Below, piece after piece: positions 35,730-47,141 of a DNA stretch of 64,000 bases. The translations under genes and the position numbers were made by a program. Below the pieces are notes generated by a model. It was not told the origin of the DNA. It worked only from the letters and a program-made list of their open reading frames with translations, and did no database searches. The DNA is from Russula earlei (lineage: Eukaryota > Basidiomycota > Agaricomycetes > Russulales > Russulaceae). The stretch covers positions 228,432 to 292,431 of the forward strand of contig JAGFNK010000014.1 in NCBI GenBank assembly GCA_025769875.1, given 5' to 3'. Positions within the stretch are counted from its first letter, which is position 1, and each line of letters opens with the position of its first letter.

Positions 35730-37149
35730 GTTGAGACGGGTGCGGGGTAAGGATCGGGGGTGTGTGGTGGTGAGGAGAGAAAGGCAGCGGGGCAGTGGAA
35801 CCTTGTTTAACGTGAGTTGTGAAACAAACCTTGTTAGGGTCCCTTTTCCTTTTTGGGTTCGATCAACGGACTCTGGTCACATGATACTCTCAGGTCACGC
35901 GATCAGTGACGTCCACTGATGGAATGGTGTTCATGTTCATTTCACCACCCCCGCTCAATCTTGAGGCCGGTTGCCAGGCAGTTGCAGTGAATTTGACTCA
36001 TTGTCATACTCAACCAATAAGTCCCATCACGAATCTAACTAAAGAAACATCCGGCTCCGGACCTCCCAGGGCTCCAACCGCCACCAAGACGTTCGAGAGC
36101 TACGCCGTCATCAACCCTCGTATACGAAGGTGCACTGCCGTGATAGTGGTATTTGAAACTCGGAGATAATGTGCTGACTCGGTATTGGACATTTTGACTC
36201 GAATTGCAGGAGCTCCATAATCCTGATGGGAAAAGGAAGCTAGTTGGATAATGCCACGCTCGCTTCTCAACCCCGGGCTTGGTGCCAATGACACAGCCGC
36301 CTTGCAAAAGTGATGCGTTCGTGTTCCTTGGTCACCATGCACTTAATTGATATCATGGATTGTGGCAGTGTCGAGATATATCACAGCTTGGCGGGGAACA
36401 GCCTTCGACACGAATATCCTCAAGGGAGTGTTACTTTACTGCAATGTTGGCAGGCAAGCGTTGGTCTCGTACCTGCAACCGCATAGATATCCTACTGGGG
36501 TCTCAATGGTAATGGCAACAAACGAATGCTCTGACGTCTCGTCTCTGACAACTCGATGAGGCGGTTCCCCCTCGGCATCACGTGCAGTGCCGCGGCGACT
36601 TTGGTTGCACAGCTCTGCCGTCGGCCATCGACTCACACCTGGACTAGGAAAGACAGGCGCGCACGGATATCTAACGCCAAAATTGTCCGTCCCTCGTACA
36701 TAACTTTATGGATCAAGACAGTCAACCCAAGTTACGGAGCTGTCCGATTATTGGTCATCAGTCGCACGCAGTGCAACCGACCATTGAATCTACTCCAGCG
36801 CCGTACAGCCTGCAATAACAATAAGCGACTTGTTCTCGTTTCCCCACCGCTGGTTGCTCAAGCCGGTCATATGTACTGTAGCTCGTGGCGACTGATCCGT
36901 CCTAGGATGGTTAGCTTCGCTGAGTCGGAAGTCTCCCCTGCCCGCCTGCGTTACTGGGAAACGTGTAGAGGGGAATTGTTCCTTGTTTCCTACACCGGTG
37001 CTACGTGATATAGTTCGCAGCCCGGCCTTTGATGAAATGATGACTTGGAAATAATAGCTGTTGCTGCTTTCTGCCTGTCCTCTGGTCAAAGGCATAAATG
37101 GCTACCTCGTCTTCATGGTAACTGCACTTTTACACTTGCAACTTGCTAC
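35730..37149. other. 1.4 kb gap, no gene recognised
   Basis: Divergent spacer between the basic-protein gene (-) and glutathione transferase (+), so it contains both promoters. The open frames 36556-37008 (+) and 36790-37095 (-) overlap each other and lack family resemblance. Confidence 0.45.
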
Positions 37150-37971
37150 ATGGCGCCTCCCAACATTGTCCTTTATGACGTTCAGTCTGCGAGCCCTGAA
37201 GCATGGGCTCCAAATATATGGCGAATAAGGTACATGTTTCGTTCTGTTGTCCTTCATTCGTTTCGTGGATCTCATACTTGACGTTTTATGAGATTTGTGC
37301 TCAACTTCAAGCGTTTGCATTACCGAACGGCCTGGATTGAGTATCAAGACGTGGAACGGACCTTGCGGTCCATCGGTGCTCCCCCTGCGTCCATCGGGCG
37401 AGACGGACGGCCTGTATATGCACTCCCAGCAATCTTGGTACCTCAACGGCCGTCCGAGCCCCCCATAGTTCTCTCCAATGCCAACGCCATTGTCGAATTC
37501 CTAGAATCGACGCACCCTGCAAGGCCAGTATTCCCGGACGGCTCCAGGGCGCTTCAACTCGCCTTCGTACAATACTTGAACGACGTGGTGGCGAAGCCTC
37601 TCCTCGCCATCATGGTACCCCTTAGCCACATGCGACTGCCTGAGCACGTCCAAGCGCATTTTCGGGGACATGCGACGCCCGGCATGCCGGGATATCTTGC
37701 CCCTGGACCGCAGCGCGAGGGAGCGTGGCTTGCAGTGAAGGAGAAGTTTGACCTTCTCGCGTCCCTGCTCGACAAAAACGGTGGCCCAGACGGGGACGGA
37801 CTGGTTGTGATGGGGCGCGAGCTTTCGTACGCCGATTTTGTCATCTGCTCCCTACTCGTTTGGATCGAGCGGGTCTCGCCCCACGATGGGTGGATGCGGA
37901 TGAGACAATGGAGTGGTGGGCGGTGGGTTCGGCTCTGGGATCGGTGCAGAGATTACATGGACGTATACTGA
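37150..37971 (+). CDS. glutathione S-transferase, fungal FuA/etherase-like
   Basis: Conjugates or reduces small electrophiles with glutathione in the cytosol. Exons 37150-37229 and 37293-37971 give 252 aa; the intron splits the Arg codon of NIWRIRFVLNFKRL. The N-terminal thioredoxin-like part starts MAPPNIVLYDVQSASPEAWA and contains YRTAWIEYQDVERTLRSIGA. The glutathione-binding cis-Pro and SN block are visible in YALPAILVP and VLSNANAIVEFLEST. The C-terminal helical domain contains LVVMGRELSYADFVICSLLV, the usual N-capping region. The pattern resembles LigE-like GSTs expanded in wood-decay fungi; the subclass is an inference. Confidence 0.83.
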
Positions 37972-38095
37972 TGTAAGAGAGACGGCGAGGCTCTGTTGTA
38001 TCTATCATACTATCATCAGTATCGACAGAATCCGTCATCATTCGCTTGTTGATGATGGGCGCTTCATCGTTCCCCGTTCAGGCTTCCACTACTAC

Positions 38096-41000
38096 ATGGC
38101 CTCACCTACTTCCTCCTATGCGCCTTCCTCCTCAGCAGTCACAATTCCGACCCCAGGGAAATCAATTCTTAAACGTCCTCCCCCTACCCAGCAGTCCTTT
38201 TTCTCCCGTTTCACGAAATTCCTACCCACACAAAGCCAGCCTCAGGTGACCACCGGTGATGAAACGAGGACCCTCAAGAGGGCCCACTTTATCCTGCCCG
38301 AGCTCGTCACAGTCTATCCAATATCTGCCGCGAATCCTCCCTCCACCCCGACGTTGAAGGAAGAGAAGAGGTCGATAGAGCACCGCGAGGCGGAGCGGCG
38401 GAGACGGGTTGTGCGAGGCAACTCTTTAAGCCAGGGAGGCGATCCCGACGATTGGTGGAGCCTTGAGAAGGTCGAATCGTTCTATAGAGAGTGCTGTGCG
38501 AGCAGAGATGACCCTCCTTCGGCGGAGATCTCTGCTGCGTTCAAGGTAGTTTGACCATCCCCCGTCATGGACGCGCATCTGATCATCCACCAGAATGCCA
38601 TGAGCACACCGCCACGCACCGTCGACCTTTCCGGCGTCCAGTTGAACCCCACTTCAGCCGCGATACTCTCGGACGTGTTTACGATCGAATGGGGATTGCG
38701 CAGATTAACGTTCAAGGAGTGCGGCTTGGACGACCGAGTTCGTGACATGAGTTCGCCCGCGAAGATCCGACTGATCTCGTACGCAGATATTGAAACCGAT
38801 CCTTCACGCCCTCCTCATCCCAGGGACTCTCACGTTTCTGTCCGTCGCTTCAAATCGACGCCTGAAAGCGCCAGCGTTCCGCTTGATCGGCGCTTTCATG
38901 ATGAAGGCTTGTGACGCTCATGGCACGGCCTCGGCATTGTCTGACGTCTTTTCTAGGCAAGGACGCTCCAATTTCTCGACCTTTCACAGAACTCCCTGGA
39001 CAAACGCTCAGTCGAGTACATCGCAAATGCCCTCTCCCAAGCTCCCCAACATGGTTTGTCATCTCTCAGATTGGACGATTGTTTTCTCAAGCCGCAGGCG
39101 CTAGAGGCATTGGGTACGTCAGCAAACGACGTACTCGCTGGTGGCTGTACTGACTGGCTTATAGCGCATGTGGTACGGACGTCTTCGCTTCGAAACATAT
39201 CGTTGCGTCATAATCGCATCAATTCCGCGGGCGCTGTTGCAATCGCACTGATGATACGCGACTACCCAGATGTCGTTTCAGGTAGTATCACGCCCTCCTC
39301 ATCTGCGCCATCCACACCGCCTATGTCTCCAGCATCAGCTTCACCGTTACCGCTACCCAATACCACTGGCCAGCTACCCCCTCCTGTACCATCGCGACCG
39401 GGTGGCGTATTGCCTCCTCCACCACGACACCCAACACAGACCCTCCAGCCAACGTACACTCCATACATTCCTCGATCACGTCGAGGTCCCTCTGCGTCTG
39501 CGGCAGCTGTAGGGGATCCCCTTTCAGCCTCCGGGCAACCAATCCCGTTAATCACGTCGTCAGCTCAAGGTGGCATAACAACGCGGCATTCTATACCGCC
39601 TTCAGGGCCGCAAGGCACACATCCAGGTTACGGGCCAAGCGCTGCATTACTCGACAAAGTGAGGGCACTCGACGCGCTTCCTCGGCTCGGCGCTCTCAGA
39701 ACCCTGGATCTCAGGGGTAATGACATCCGAGTGAGCTTTGACTACGTGACACCTGGGGCGCATTCGTTGAAGTGTTACAGGCCGGAATCACCTACGTTGC
39801 CCAAGTATTGAAGCGCAACCGAACGCTGAAGGTCCTGAATCTCAGCGAGAATAAGCTCGAAGTATCTGGGCTTGTAGCGAATCGCGGAGGCATTGGTCCG
39901 TCTTCACCCGAATATGTGACCTGCTGTGCTAACTCAGTCACTCAGAAATACAATTCTTGTCTTGAGACGCTTGATTTGAGCAAGAATCCATGCAGTGGTC
40001 CAGGACTCGATGGGGTATGTGCGATTTGATTTCTTCCTCACGCCCGTTATCTAATACACCGGATTTTAGGTTCAATCGCTGCGAACAGCATTTACTCTCA
40101 ATACAGCGCTGAAACGGCTATTTCTGTCATCCACAGGCCTAATGTCAGCAGGAGCCATCGCCTTGGCAGAATTTCTTCCGGAATCAGTGTCGTTGCTTCA
40201 TCTTGACCTCACAATGAACGCGCTCGACTTGGCGGGTGTCATGGCGCTTAGCTCTGGTTTGAGAGCGAACCATGTGATGCGTTGCCTGGATCTCAACATC
40301 CCACCGGATGACGAGGAAATGGCTCGGTACGTTGTTCCGCTTCACGCTTGGGTCTTTAAAGCAGACTTGCACCACAGGATGTGTCGGGATATTCTCAACA
40401 CGTGCATACGCAACACTGAGGAAGCCGAACGGAACACTCAGCCACCCTCCGCAAACGGAATGAGCGGTCGGGGGCTGGGGAGAGGAGTATGGGGAATGAT
40501 TGAGGAGAGCAAGCTTGCCAAGACGTTCCGCAAGGACAATGAGAAGAAGGTCGAGTCTTGCAGCCCTCGTACGACGCCGGAAAGTTTGCTTATCTCTGGA
40601 GGCGCACAGCACAAGGATGAGATTGTAGTACAGGCACAGCGGTGCAAAGAGGAACTTCAGGGATTCTTAGCTCGCTCGACATCTTCGGGGAAAAGTGCGT
40701 CCGAAACGCAGGCAGAACTCGAACTCGTCGAACAGGCGACCGCATTGTTACCAACCCTCACGGATATCATTCGAAACTGTTCAGATTCCGCTCGTCTCGA
40801 TGAACTCCTAAGCTTGAACGACGTACTCATATCTCTCCTTGCCCAAGCCTCTCACAAACCAAAGGTCAAACTTCAAGGGTTAGGAATAGAACTGAACGGA
40901 CGAGGGGACCTGCCTTCGGACGGCGACCATGGTGACAACAATAGTGTTACCCGACTCGGCGATACCGAGGAGCTCACGGATGACGATGGTTTATCGACGC

Positions 41001-41704
41001 CACGGTTAGATAAGGGCAAAAGAAAGGCTGCTCCTGAACCTGAAATCGTCGAACCAGTGCTGAGCCCTCGTGGCTTTGCAGTAGCGGATTCGGACGAAGA
41101 AGAAATTGAACCCGAAGCAGAACGGGAAGGTGGTGATGACCCGCTTTCACCCACCGATCGGTGAGTTATCGTATCGCTCGTTGTCTTCGCGCTCATCGTC
41201 GTTCTGACCACGTGATTTCACTAGCTCGAGGAGCTGGGTCGCTGAGGAAGGTGAAATCTTCCGCAAAGGTAACAAGCTACTCGGTCCTGAGGAAATGGAA
41301 GGCGAATACGCAGGGGAAGAGCTGCGGATCGAGGTATGGGGCTTTTACAATAGATCCCGGACTCGGACTTGGAGTGGCTCACTGCAATTTGTGTCTTCAG
41401 TTGCTGGAAGCTCTGGTCGAACGACCCCCTCCGCGTGCTATCCTGGATGACCTGTCGCTCGCTCTGGACACGACGATCGTCACCCCCCGGCTCTCCGGTG
41501 CAGGAAGAGCACCCCAAATCTCATCCGTCGCCCTACGTTCCTCGTCGATCGTCGCCGACATCTCCCTCCCTCACTTCCTTGACCCAGCCTTCGGAGGACA
41601 GCGTCGTGGAGAGCCCAAGTTCCTTGTCGCCACTCTCGCCGCTTCCCCGCGGACCGCATTTGTCTAGGAAAAGGGAATCGGGCTCGTCCTTTGAGCCGAG
41701 ATGA
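38096..41704 (+). CDS. RNI-like leucine-rich repeat protein
   Basis: Large protein of roughly 1000 aa with a Ser/Pro-rich N terminus, the block KRAHFILPELVTVYPIS, a Glu/Arg-rich helix and DDWWSLEKVESFYRECC. Ribonuclease-inhibitor-type LRRs follow (for example LSGVQLNPTSAAILSDV, FLDLSQNSLDKRSVEYI, LRLDDCFLKPQALEAL, SLRNISLRHNRINSAG, VLNLSENKL, LETLDLSKNP, HLDLTMNALDLAGVMAL) and then MCRDILNTCIRNTEEAE and an acidic, disordered C terminus. LRRs are interrupted by a Pro-rich insert near 39280-39600. About ten introns. One intron near 38915 needs either a GC donor (AAG|GCTTGT) or an extra T. Near the end, deleting one C from the C6 run at 41483-41488 gives a natural tail ending at 41704; as written the frame ends at 41667. 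Resembles PPP1R37-type LRR proteins; function not established. Confidence 0.75.
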
Positions 41705-42623
41705 GACTGAACACGCACATGACCCCTCCCGGCGCCCATTCCTGTGACACCTTTATAGAGTAAAACGGGTCGTCTCCAGCCTATATTCCCCCCGCGGTTC
41801 GGATAATGTAGTTACCTAAATCGCTATTGCCTACCTACCAGTCAGTACCCACCGCCCGACCACACCGTCACGTTATCACAATCAATCACTTATCGAAACC
41901 CCTCGTTTGGACTGACGGCATGACATGGCACGGCAGCATAACCTCTGATGGGGGGGGGGCGGCTTAATTTCACAATGTACAACTCGCACTTTTTTTCCTT
42001 GTAACCTCACTTTTTTTTCTTTGACTTGGACGGTCATTCCTTCCCCGTCGTACACATTTCCCCTTCAATGCAGCGAATAAATGACCTCACGCTTCTCGTT
42101 TATCGATGCTGAAGAGCCCCATTCCTAAAGCTGCCAGTTAGCGTTACACGAGAATTCGGAGAAGAGTGTGGTTGTTGTTGTACGCTTTTGTCCTTATTTC
42201 GGAGTCACAGCCATAGCAGTCCTGGTATCCACCTTGCAGACTTACCCGCTCAGCGAGTCGAGTGAGGCACATCACGCAAGATTGAATCGTTACTCCTCTC
42301 ATATTTCACCGTCGTCATTGATTTGCTCTCAATGTGGCACCAATTATACTTACGGAATCTGTATCACTAAAACAGAGTGCACGCAGAGGATTCGAAAGCT
42401 CACACGACCAACAATCGCCACATAGACAGGCGGGGCTGCAAGGCGTTGAAGTGCTTGGACACGATAGAAAAAAACATGAATCGACACAACGACGAACGCG
42501 GGTCCATACATCAACGAGATACACAGGATATCAACTACCTTCTTTGAATTTCCAGTTCCACTTTACCATCGACAGCAAAGACGCAGACGACAATCAGAGA
42601 TCCCAGTGGATGACATGGGGCGA
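41705..42623. other. 0.9 kb convergent spacer, no gene recognised
   Basis: Lies between the 3' end of the LRR gene (+) and calmodulin (-). It contains short T-rich runs and a G-rich run near 41950. No gene, RNA or mobile-element signature is seen. Confidence 0.5.
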
Positions 42624-43587
42624 TCACTGGTCAAGCATCATCTGCGTTGGCATCGAGAACGATCAGCAAGTAGATACGCGCGGTAAAAAAAACGCGAATA
42701 GTGCGCACTTTGACGAACTCTGCATCGACGAGAAAGGTTCACAGGAGTAGCATTGAGAGATAGCGGAAGGGAAGGGAGGGGGCGTACCGTCATAATTGAT
42801 CTGGCCGTCTCCATCGATATCCGCCTCGCGAATCATCTCGTCGACTTCCCTGTCCGTGAGCTTCTCGCCTAATCCGACGCACACGTCCGCAAAGAAAAGA
42901 GATAAAAAAAAAAAAAAACAGGATGGTTCGCCAGTGAGATCACGATCTCTCTCGGGAGAGGACGAACGCACCGAGACTGGTCATGACATGTCGCAGCTCT
43001 GCGGCGGAGATGTAGCCGTTTCCGTCCTTGTCGAACACCTTGAACGCCTCCTTGATCTCCTCCTCCGAGTCCGTGTCGCGCATCTTGCGCGCCATCATCG
43101 TGAGGAACTCGGGAAAATCGATCGTGCCGTTGCCGTCCGCGTCCACCTCGTTGATCATGTCTTGCAGCTCGGCCTCGGTGGGGTTCTGGCCCAGCGAGCG
43201 CATGACGGTGCCGAGTTCAAACGTTGTGATCGTCCCATCGCCGTCTGTGTGTACGCAGGGTGTTCAGGAAAAAAAGAAAAAAAAAAAGGGGTGGGGATCG
43301 TTCGCTCCCGAGGGAAAAGGGACGGTACAAAGAGACGCGCACCCCTGTCAAAAAGTGAAAAGGCCTCCTTGAATTCTTGTGAAGGTCTCAGTTAACAGGC
43401 ACGCGCAGATTGAAAAGGACGACGGACCGGAAATCTGCCCTGTTCAGCTCGTTGGCTCAAATCATTAGGATGTTATGGGAGCGATATCTGCACACCTTCA
43501 GACTGCAGGTCGCAAAGCAAACCGCGTGGTTAGAGGGCACCATTTGCTATATGAGGAAAAATTAAAACGCACTAGTTGGTCGGCCAT
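42624..43587 (-). CDS. CMD1: calmodulin, 149 aa, eight coding exons
   Basis: Calcium sensor with four EF hands. Exons 43573-43587, 43496-43502, 43428-43439, 43343-43375, 42972-43244, 42788-42868, 42709-42719 and 42624-42641 total 450 nt, exactly the 149 codons of calmodulin plus stop. The protein starts MADQLSEGQISEFKEAF and includes the loops [36 protein letters not shown] and [12 protein letters not shown], and ends FVKMMLDQ. Differences from the usual sequence are SEGQ for SEEQ, DRDGDG for DKDGDG and the MMLDQ end. Three micro-exons of 7, 12 and 11 nt are required to reach the family length, so the model is strongly constrained. Poly-A/T tracts lie inside two introns. Confidence 0.96.
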
Positions 43588-43941
43588 TATTTGGGGGTCT
43601 CTGCGTAGACGCGTAAGCAAGGGGCTATGATAGAACAAAAAGGTGAGAAAGTGAGACTTGCAAGGGTAGAAAGGAGACGTGGTGGTTGAAGGGTTCAGTG
43701 AAGAGTGAGAGTGCTTATGTGGATCGCGGCGATCACCGACCGGTTGCAACGCGCTACCAGCATTGGTCGATATCTAATCGAATTTCAAAGCAGAGTCCCT
43801 ACCTAGCGAATTGCAAGACCAGGTGGAGGCAGGGTATGTGCCTGACCATTGATCAACCGGTTACGGTCGGTCAAGATCATCAGATGCAATGTTTCCCGTG
43901 TTCCTAGTCCAACCACAACCAAAAAACTAGAACCGCTATGT
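43588..43941. other. calmodulin promoter and WASP 3' flank
   Basis: This 354-bp region lies upstream of the calmodulin start and downstream of the WASP-like stop, both on the minus strand. No element was recognised. Confidence 0.5.
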
Positions 43942-45552
43942 CTACCAGTCTTCCTCCTCCTCCTCCTCGTCACTGTCTCCCAACTTCTTGTTTCGCTGCA
44001 TCAGCGCAGCCGCAAGCGCCGCAGTGAGATCACCGCCACCTGCTGCGCCGCTTCCGGTACTGTCTGAGCTTGCCGCCACCGCAGCAGGGGACGGTGCAGG
44101 TGGAGGGACCATCCGTCTTGCGAAGAGAATGGACGCCCTTTCCTTGAATCGATGCCAAGAGATCTGCGCGGCCAGGAGGGAGTGACGTAGGTATACCAAT
44201 TGATTGTCCACCTCCCCCGGACAGGAACTGGCGGTGGAGGCGGGGGCGGGGCGGGGCGGGGGCGGAGGTGCTCCGCTAACCTGAGGCGGGCGGGGGGCGG
44301 TGGCGGTGGGGGAGGAGGTGGGGATGCGAGGTCAGAGCCATTCGTGGGAGGAGGCGGCGGCGCAGGTGGAGGCCCTGTTCTTACAGGCGGAGGGGGCGGT
44401 GGTGGTGGTGCAGGTACCGCTGGACGACTCACGGGGGGCTGAAGTGGCGGGGGAGGTGGTGGGGGCGGGGGCGGGGGCGGCGCGGATGGAGCGATTGAGA
44501 TGGGGCGTGAGGGTGGTGCAGGCGGTGGCACGGGAGGCGGCGGGGCCACCGAAGAACGGGAAGGCGGGGGTGGAACACGAAGAGGTACCTGGGGGGTAAT
44601 AGGGGCGGGGGCGCTGGCAGGAGACGGGGGAGCGCGTGGGGGAGGTGTGGCACGGGGCGGCGGGAGCGGTGGAGGAGCAGGAGGGGGTGTGGCTGTCGCT
44701 GCTGATGAAGTCGAGTCTTGTTGTGCATGCGCTGCCCGTCGTGCGGGGGGTGGCGGTGGTTTCTTCTTCGCTCCTCCGTTTGGAGCAGCATCGCTCTTCT
44801 GGACGTCACGCACAAAACTTTTGATGAAAGTCCATGTTCTCTGCGATGACAGGCGTCGTCAATGCCATGTCTATGGAGGTCATCGAGAAAAGCAAGCCAA
44901 GATGGGTCTACGCCGGAAGATGTGAAAGCCTTTCTCCGCATCATAGCCCATGTGTGCGACATGGACGAAGGACCCTGCTGTTGGCGCAGAGATAAGGGAT
45001 TTGTCAATTGTGCCTCCCTTGGCTATACTCTTTTTCTTGGCAGGTGCTGAGTCTGTCTTGGCTTCGTTGCGATAGTCAGTAAATGTGAGTATGACGAGGG
45101 ACAGGACGTACGTTTGATTTCCTTACGAGTCAATACTTGCTTATAGAAATTCTTTGCGTCAGCCCTCAGCGGGAAAGACGAAACCAACCATGCATTCCTG
45201 CCCGAGGGATGTCAGTTGACGAAGAACAGAATGACTGCACAGCACGCACATCGCCTGCAAAGGAATGAAAGAAGACGCGATCTTGATTATACTCAAAGCC
45301 TTTATAGATCTCGTGTTCCCAAACTATGCCACGAGTGCCCGCGATGTCGACGAGACAAAAGAAATGTGCACCTCGGGCTCGGTCTGCGACGAGGACGAGG
45401 GCGCCTTGTAAGCCACCGTATGACCACGAGTTAGGATCAGGGTAGGCGAAATAGATACGGGCGAGAGAAGCGGCTAAGATCCTTGTCGTCGACGGAATGA
45501 CAGACTTGACGAGATTTTTTTCGCTGTTCGATATAGTAGAGGAGGAAGGCAT
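43942..45552 (-). CDS. LAS17: WASP/Las17 actin nucleation factor, frame broken by at least four extra bases
   Basis: Activates Arp2/3 to drive actin patches at endocytic sites. The first exon encodes a WH1/EVH1 domain (KSVIPSTTRILAASLARIYF, WSYGGLQGALVLVAD, VDIAGTRGIVWEHEIYKGFE, FFHSFAGD). Further parts: ECMVGFVFPAEG, DAKNFYKQVLTRKEIK, GTIDKSLISAPTAGSFVHVA with HMGYDAEKGF, SSGVDPSWLAFLDDLHRHG, a very long poly-Pro region, a WH2 motif (DLLASIQGKGVHSLRKTDG) and an acidic VCA end (LGDSDEEEEEEDW). Family alignment demands removal of single bases at about 45161, 44924, 44851 and 44826; a fifth shift lies between the WH2 motif and the acidic tail, although a 46-nt intron could explain that one. Every shift is +1. 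Domain identity is certain; whether the gene is functional depends on whether these bases are real. Confidence 0.85.
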
Positions 45553-45668
45553 GACAGTTCAATTAAAGACTGCGACTGTGATGTCTCTCTCTCGCATTGT
45601 CTATTTCCGAGTCCGCCTCCAACTGAGCACAGCCACGCGAGAGCCGGCATATCCCGATCGACCCGCCG

Positions 45669-45675
45669 TATAAAT
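45669..45675 (+). promoter_or_regulatory. TATA box of the 82-aa protein gene
   Basis: TATAAAT lies 45 bp upstream of the start codon at 45720, inside the 167-bp divergent spacer shared with the WASP-like gene. Confidence 0.45.
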
Positions 45676-45719
45676 CAGTGCTGACGTCGTCGACACGTCT
45701 TGCACACCCCACAACAACC

Positions 45720-46076
45720 ATGTCAGCTCAACAGCCTTCTTCCTCGCAAGAGCAGTCGTACTCCATCCAACCTCACCCAGCGGTTTGTGGGCCTTGTCAT
45801 CCTCAACATGCCTAGAATTCTCACGACTACTGTAGAAATCTAATGACCCCTCCGACCTGACTGGGAATCCGCAGTCAGACCTCAGCTTACAGGCTGGACT
45901 AGGGGCACTCAATGTCCCCGGCCCTAACATCCCTTCGGTGGATATATTGACCCAAGTTGAGAAACCCAAGGTATGCTCCATGATTCCATTCATGGCCTGT
46001 TATTAATACCTAAGATTGGCCACAGACCCGCGACGAGTTGCGTGCCCGCGCGGCAGAACTGAACAGTGGGAAGTGA
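45720..46076 (+). CDS. small protein of unknown function, 82 aa
   Basis: Three exons, 45720-45782, 45836-45970 and 46026-46076, join in phase 0 to an 82-codon frame. The product begins MSAQQPSSSQEQSYSIQPHP, continues KSNDPSDLTGNPQSDLSLQ, then GALNVPGPNIPSVDILTQVE, and ends KTRDELRARAAELNSGK. It is hydrophilic with a short basic/acidic amphipathic C-terminal helix, no signal peptide and no membrane segment. I do not recognise the family. Support comes from clean canonical introns in phase, sensible composition and a TATA box; no single open frame shows it. Divergent from the WASP-like gene. Confidence 0.6.
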
Positions 46077-46292
46077 GCCATCCCTAAGAAACGCAGAAAG
46101 GATGATAGTCTAGAGATGCCGCTGATTGTGTAAAGTAGTTGACGAGAATCGACCAAGTGATCATGATTAATATTGCGTGACGCGTGTGATGTGACGCGCA
46201 GAACGCGTCGCCTCAAGCGCTCGGCTGTTTGGCCCTGTACACGCAAGCACCTACACGCATCTCCTCGTTGACCCAATTCCCGATAATCAAAC

Positions 46293-47141
46293 ATGGTGCA
46301 CTTTCCTAATCACCGCTTTTTGTGCACGAGTGCTCATACACCTATTGGCAGTCTATAATGGAGCATAATGGTGGCTCAGTCATTGCCATGGCCGGCAAGG
46401 ACTGCGTCGCTATTGCCAGTGACTTGCGTCTTGGGGCGGGTGCGATGACGGTAGCCTTGAACTTTGAGAAGGTCGGCCATAGCCCTTTTTGTTCCATGTC
46501 GTCGCTAAGAACGCATGCGTCCATGGCGTAGATATTTCCTGTGACCGACCGGATATTCATGGGCCTCACAGGGCTTGCTACCGATATCACAACTCTGTAC
46601 GTCCCCTTCTCTATCATGGCGCCGTATGCTAATGAATAATCAGGCGTGAGCGGTTCCGATACCTTGTAAACATGTTCACCATCAAAGAATCTCGCCCCAT
46701 CGAACCCTCCACCTTTGCTCACCTCGTCTCCAGTACACTGTACTCACGACGCTTCGGGCCATATTTTACCGAGCCGGTGCTTGCCGGACTAGAGCGCACG
46801 GCCTCGGGTGGCTTCAAACCATACATTGCAGGCACAGACCTCATCGGTTGCCTCAACTATGCAGAAGATTTTATCGTCGCAGGGACCGCGTCGGATAAGC
46901 TGTTCGGTGTTGCAGAAAGTTTATGGGAACCAGACCTTGGTCCGGAGGACCTCTTTGAGACAATCAGTCAAACGCTACTCAATGCTGTTGACCGAGACGC
47001 ATATTCCGGCTGGGGAGCTATCGTATATATCATGTGAGTTTAAATCGATCCCCTTCTTGTCACCTCGCCCATCATTTTCTCGGACTTTGTAGAACCCCGG
47101 AAAAGGTCATCACACGCACACTGAAGGGCAGGATGGACTAG
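46293..47141 (+). CDS. PUP3: 20S proteasome subunit beta-3 (Pup3)
   Basis: Structural, non-catalytic beta subunit of the 20S core. The start codon at 46293-46295 stands alone before an intron (46296-46351); exon 2 begins TCT ATA ATG GAG, restoring the family N terminus MSIMEHNGGSVIAM. Further blocks: GKDCVAIASDLRLG, IFPVTDRIFMGLTGLATD, RYLVNMFTIKESRPIEPSTF, YSRRFGPYFTEPVLAGLERT, AGTDLIGCLNYAEDFIVAGT, ESLWEPDLGPEDLFETIS, LLNAVDRDAYSGWGAIVYII and the end TPEKVITRTLKGRMD. Introns are in phase and the frame is intact. An internal ATG at 46358 could give a form three residues shorter. Confidence 0.95.

Noticed and set aside
44060..44125. Fifth extra base in WASP between the WH2 motif and the acidic tail
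   Set aside because: Not counted, because a 46-nt GT..AG intron (GTCCCT..CTCAG) could also restore the frame.
44200..44925. Glycine-rich plus-strand frames
   Set aside because: Antisense of the WASP poly-proline region; pure repeat-driven frames.
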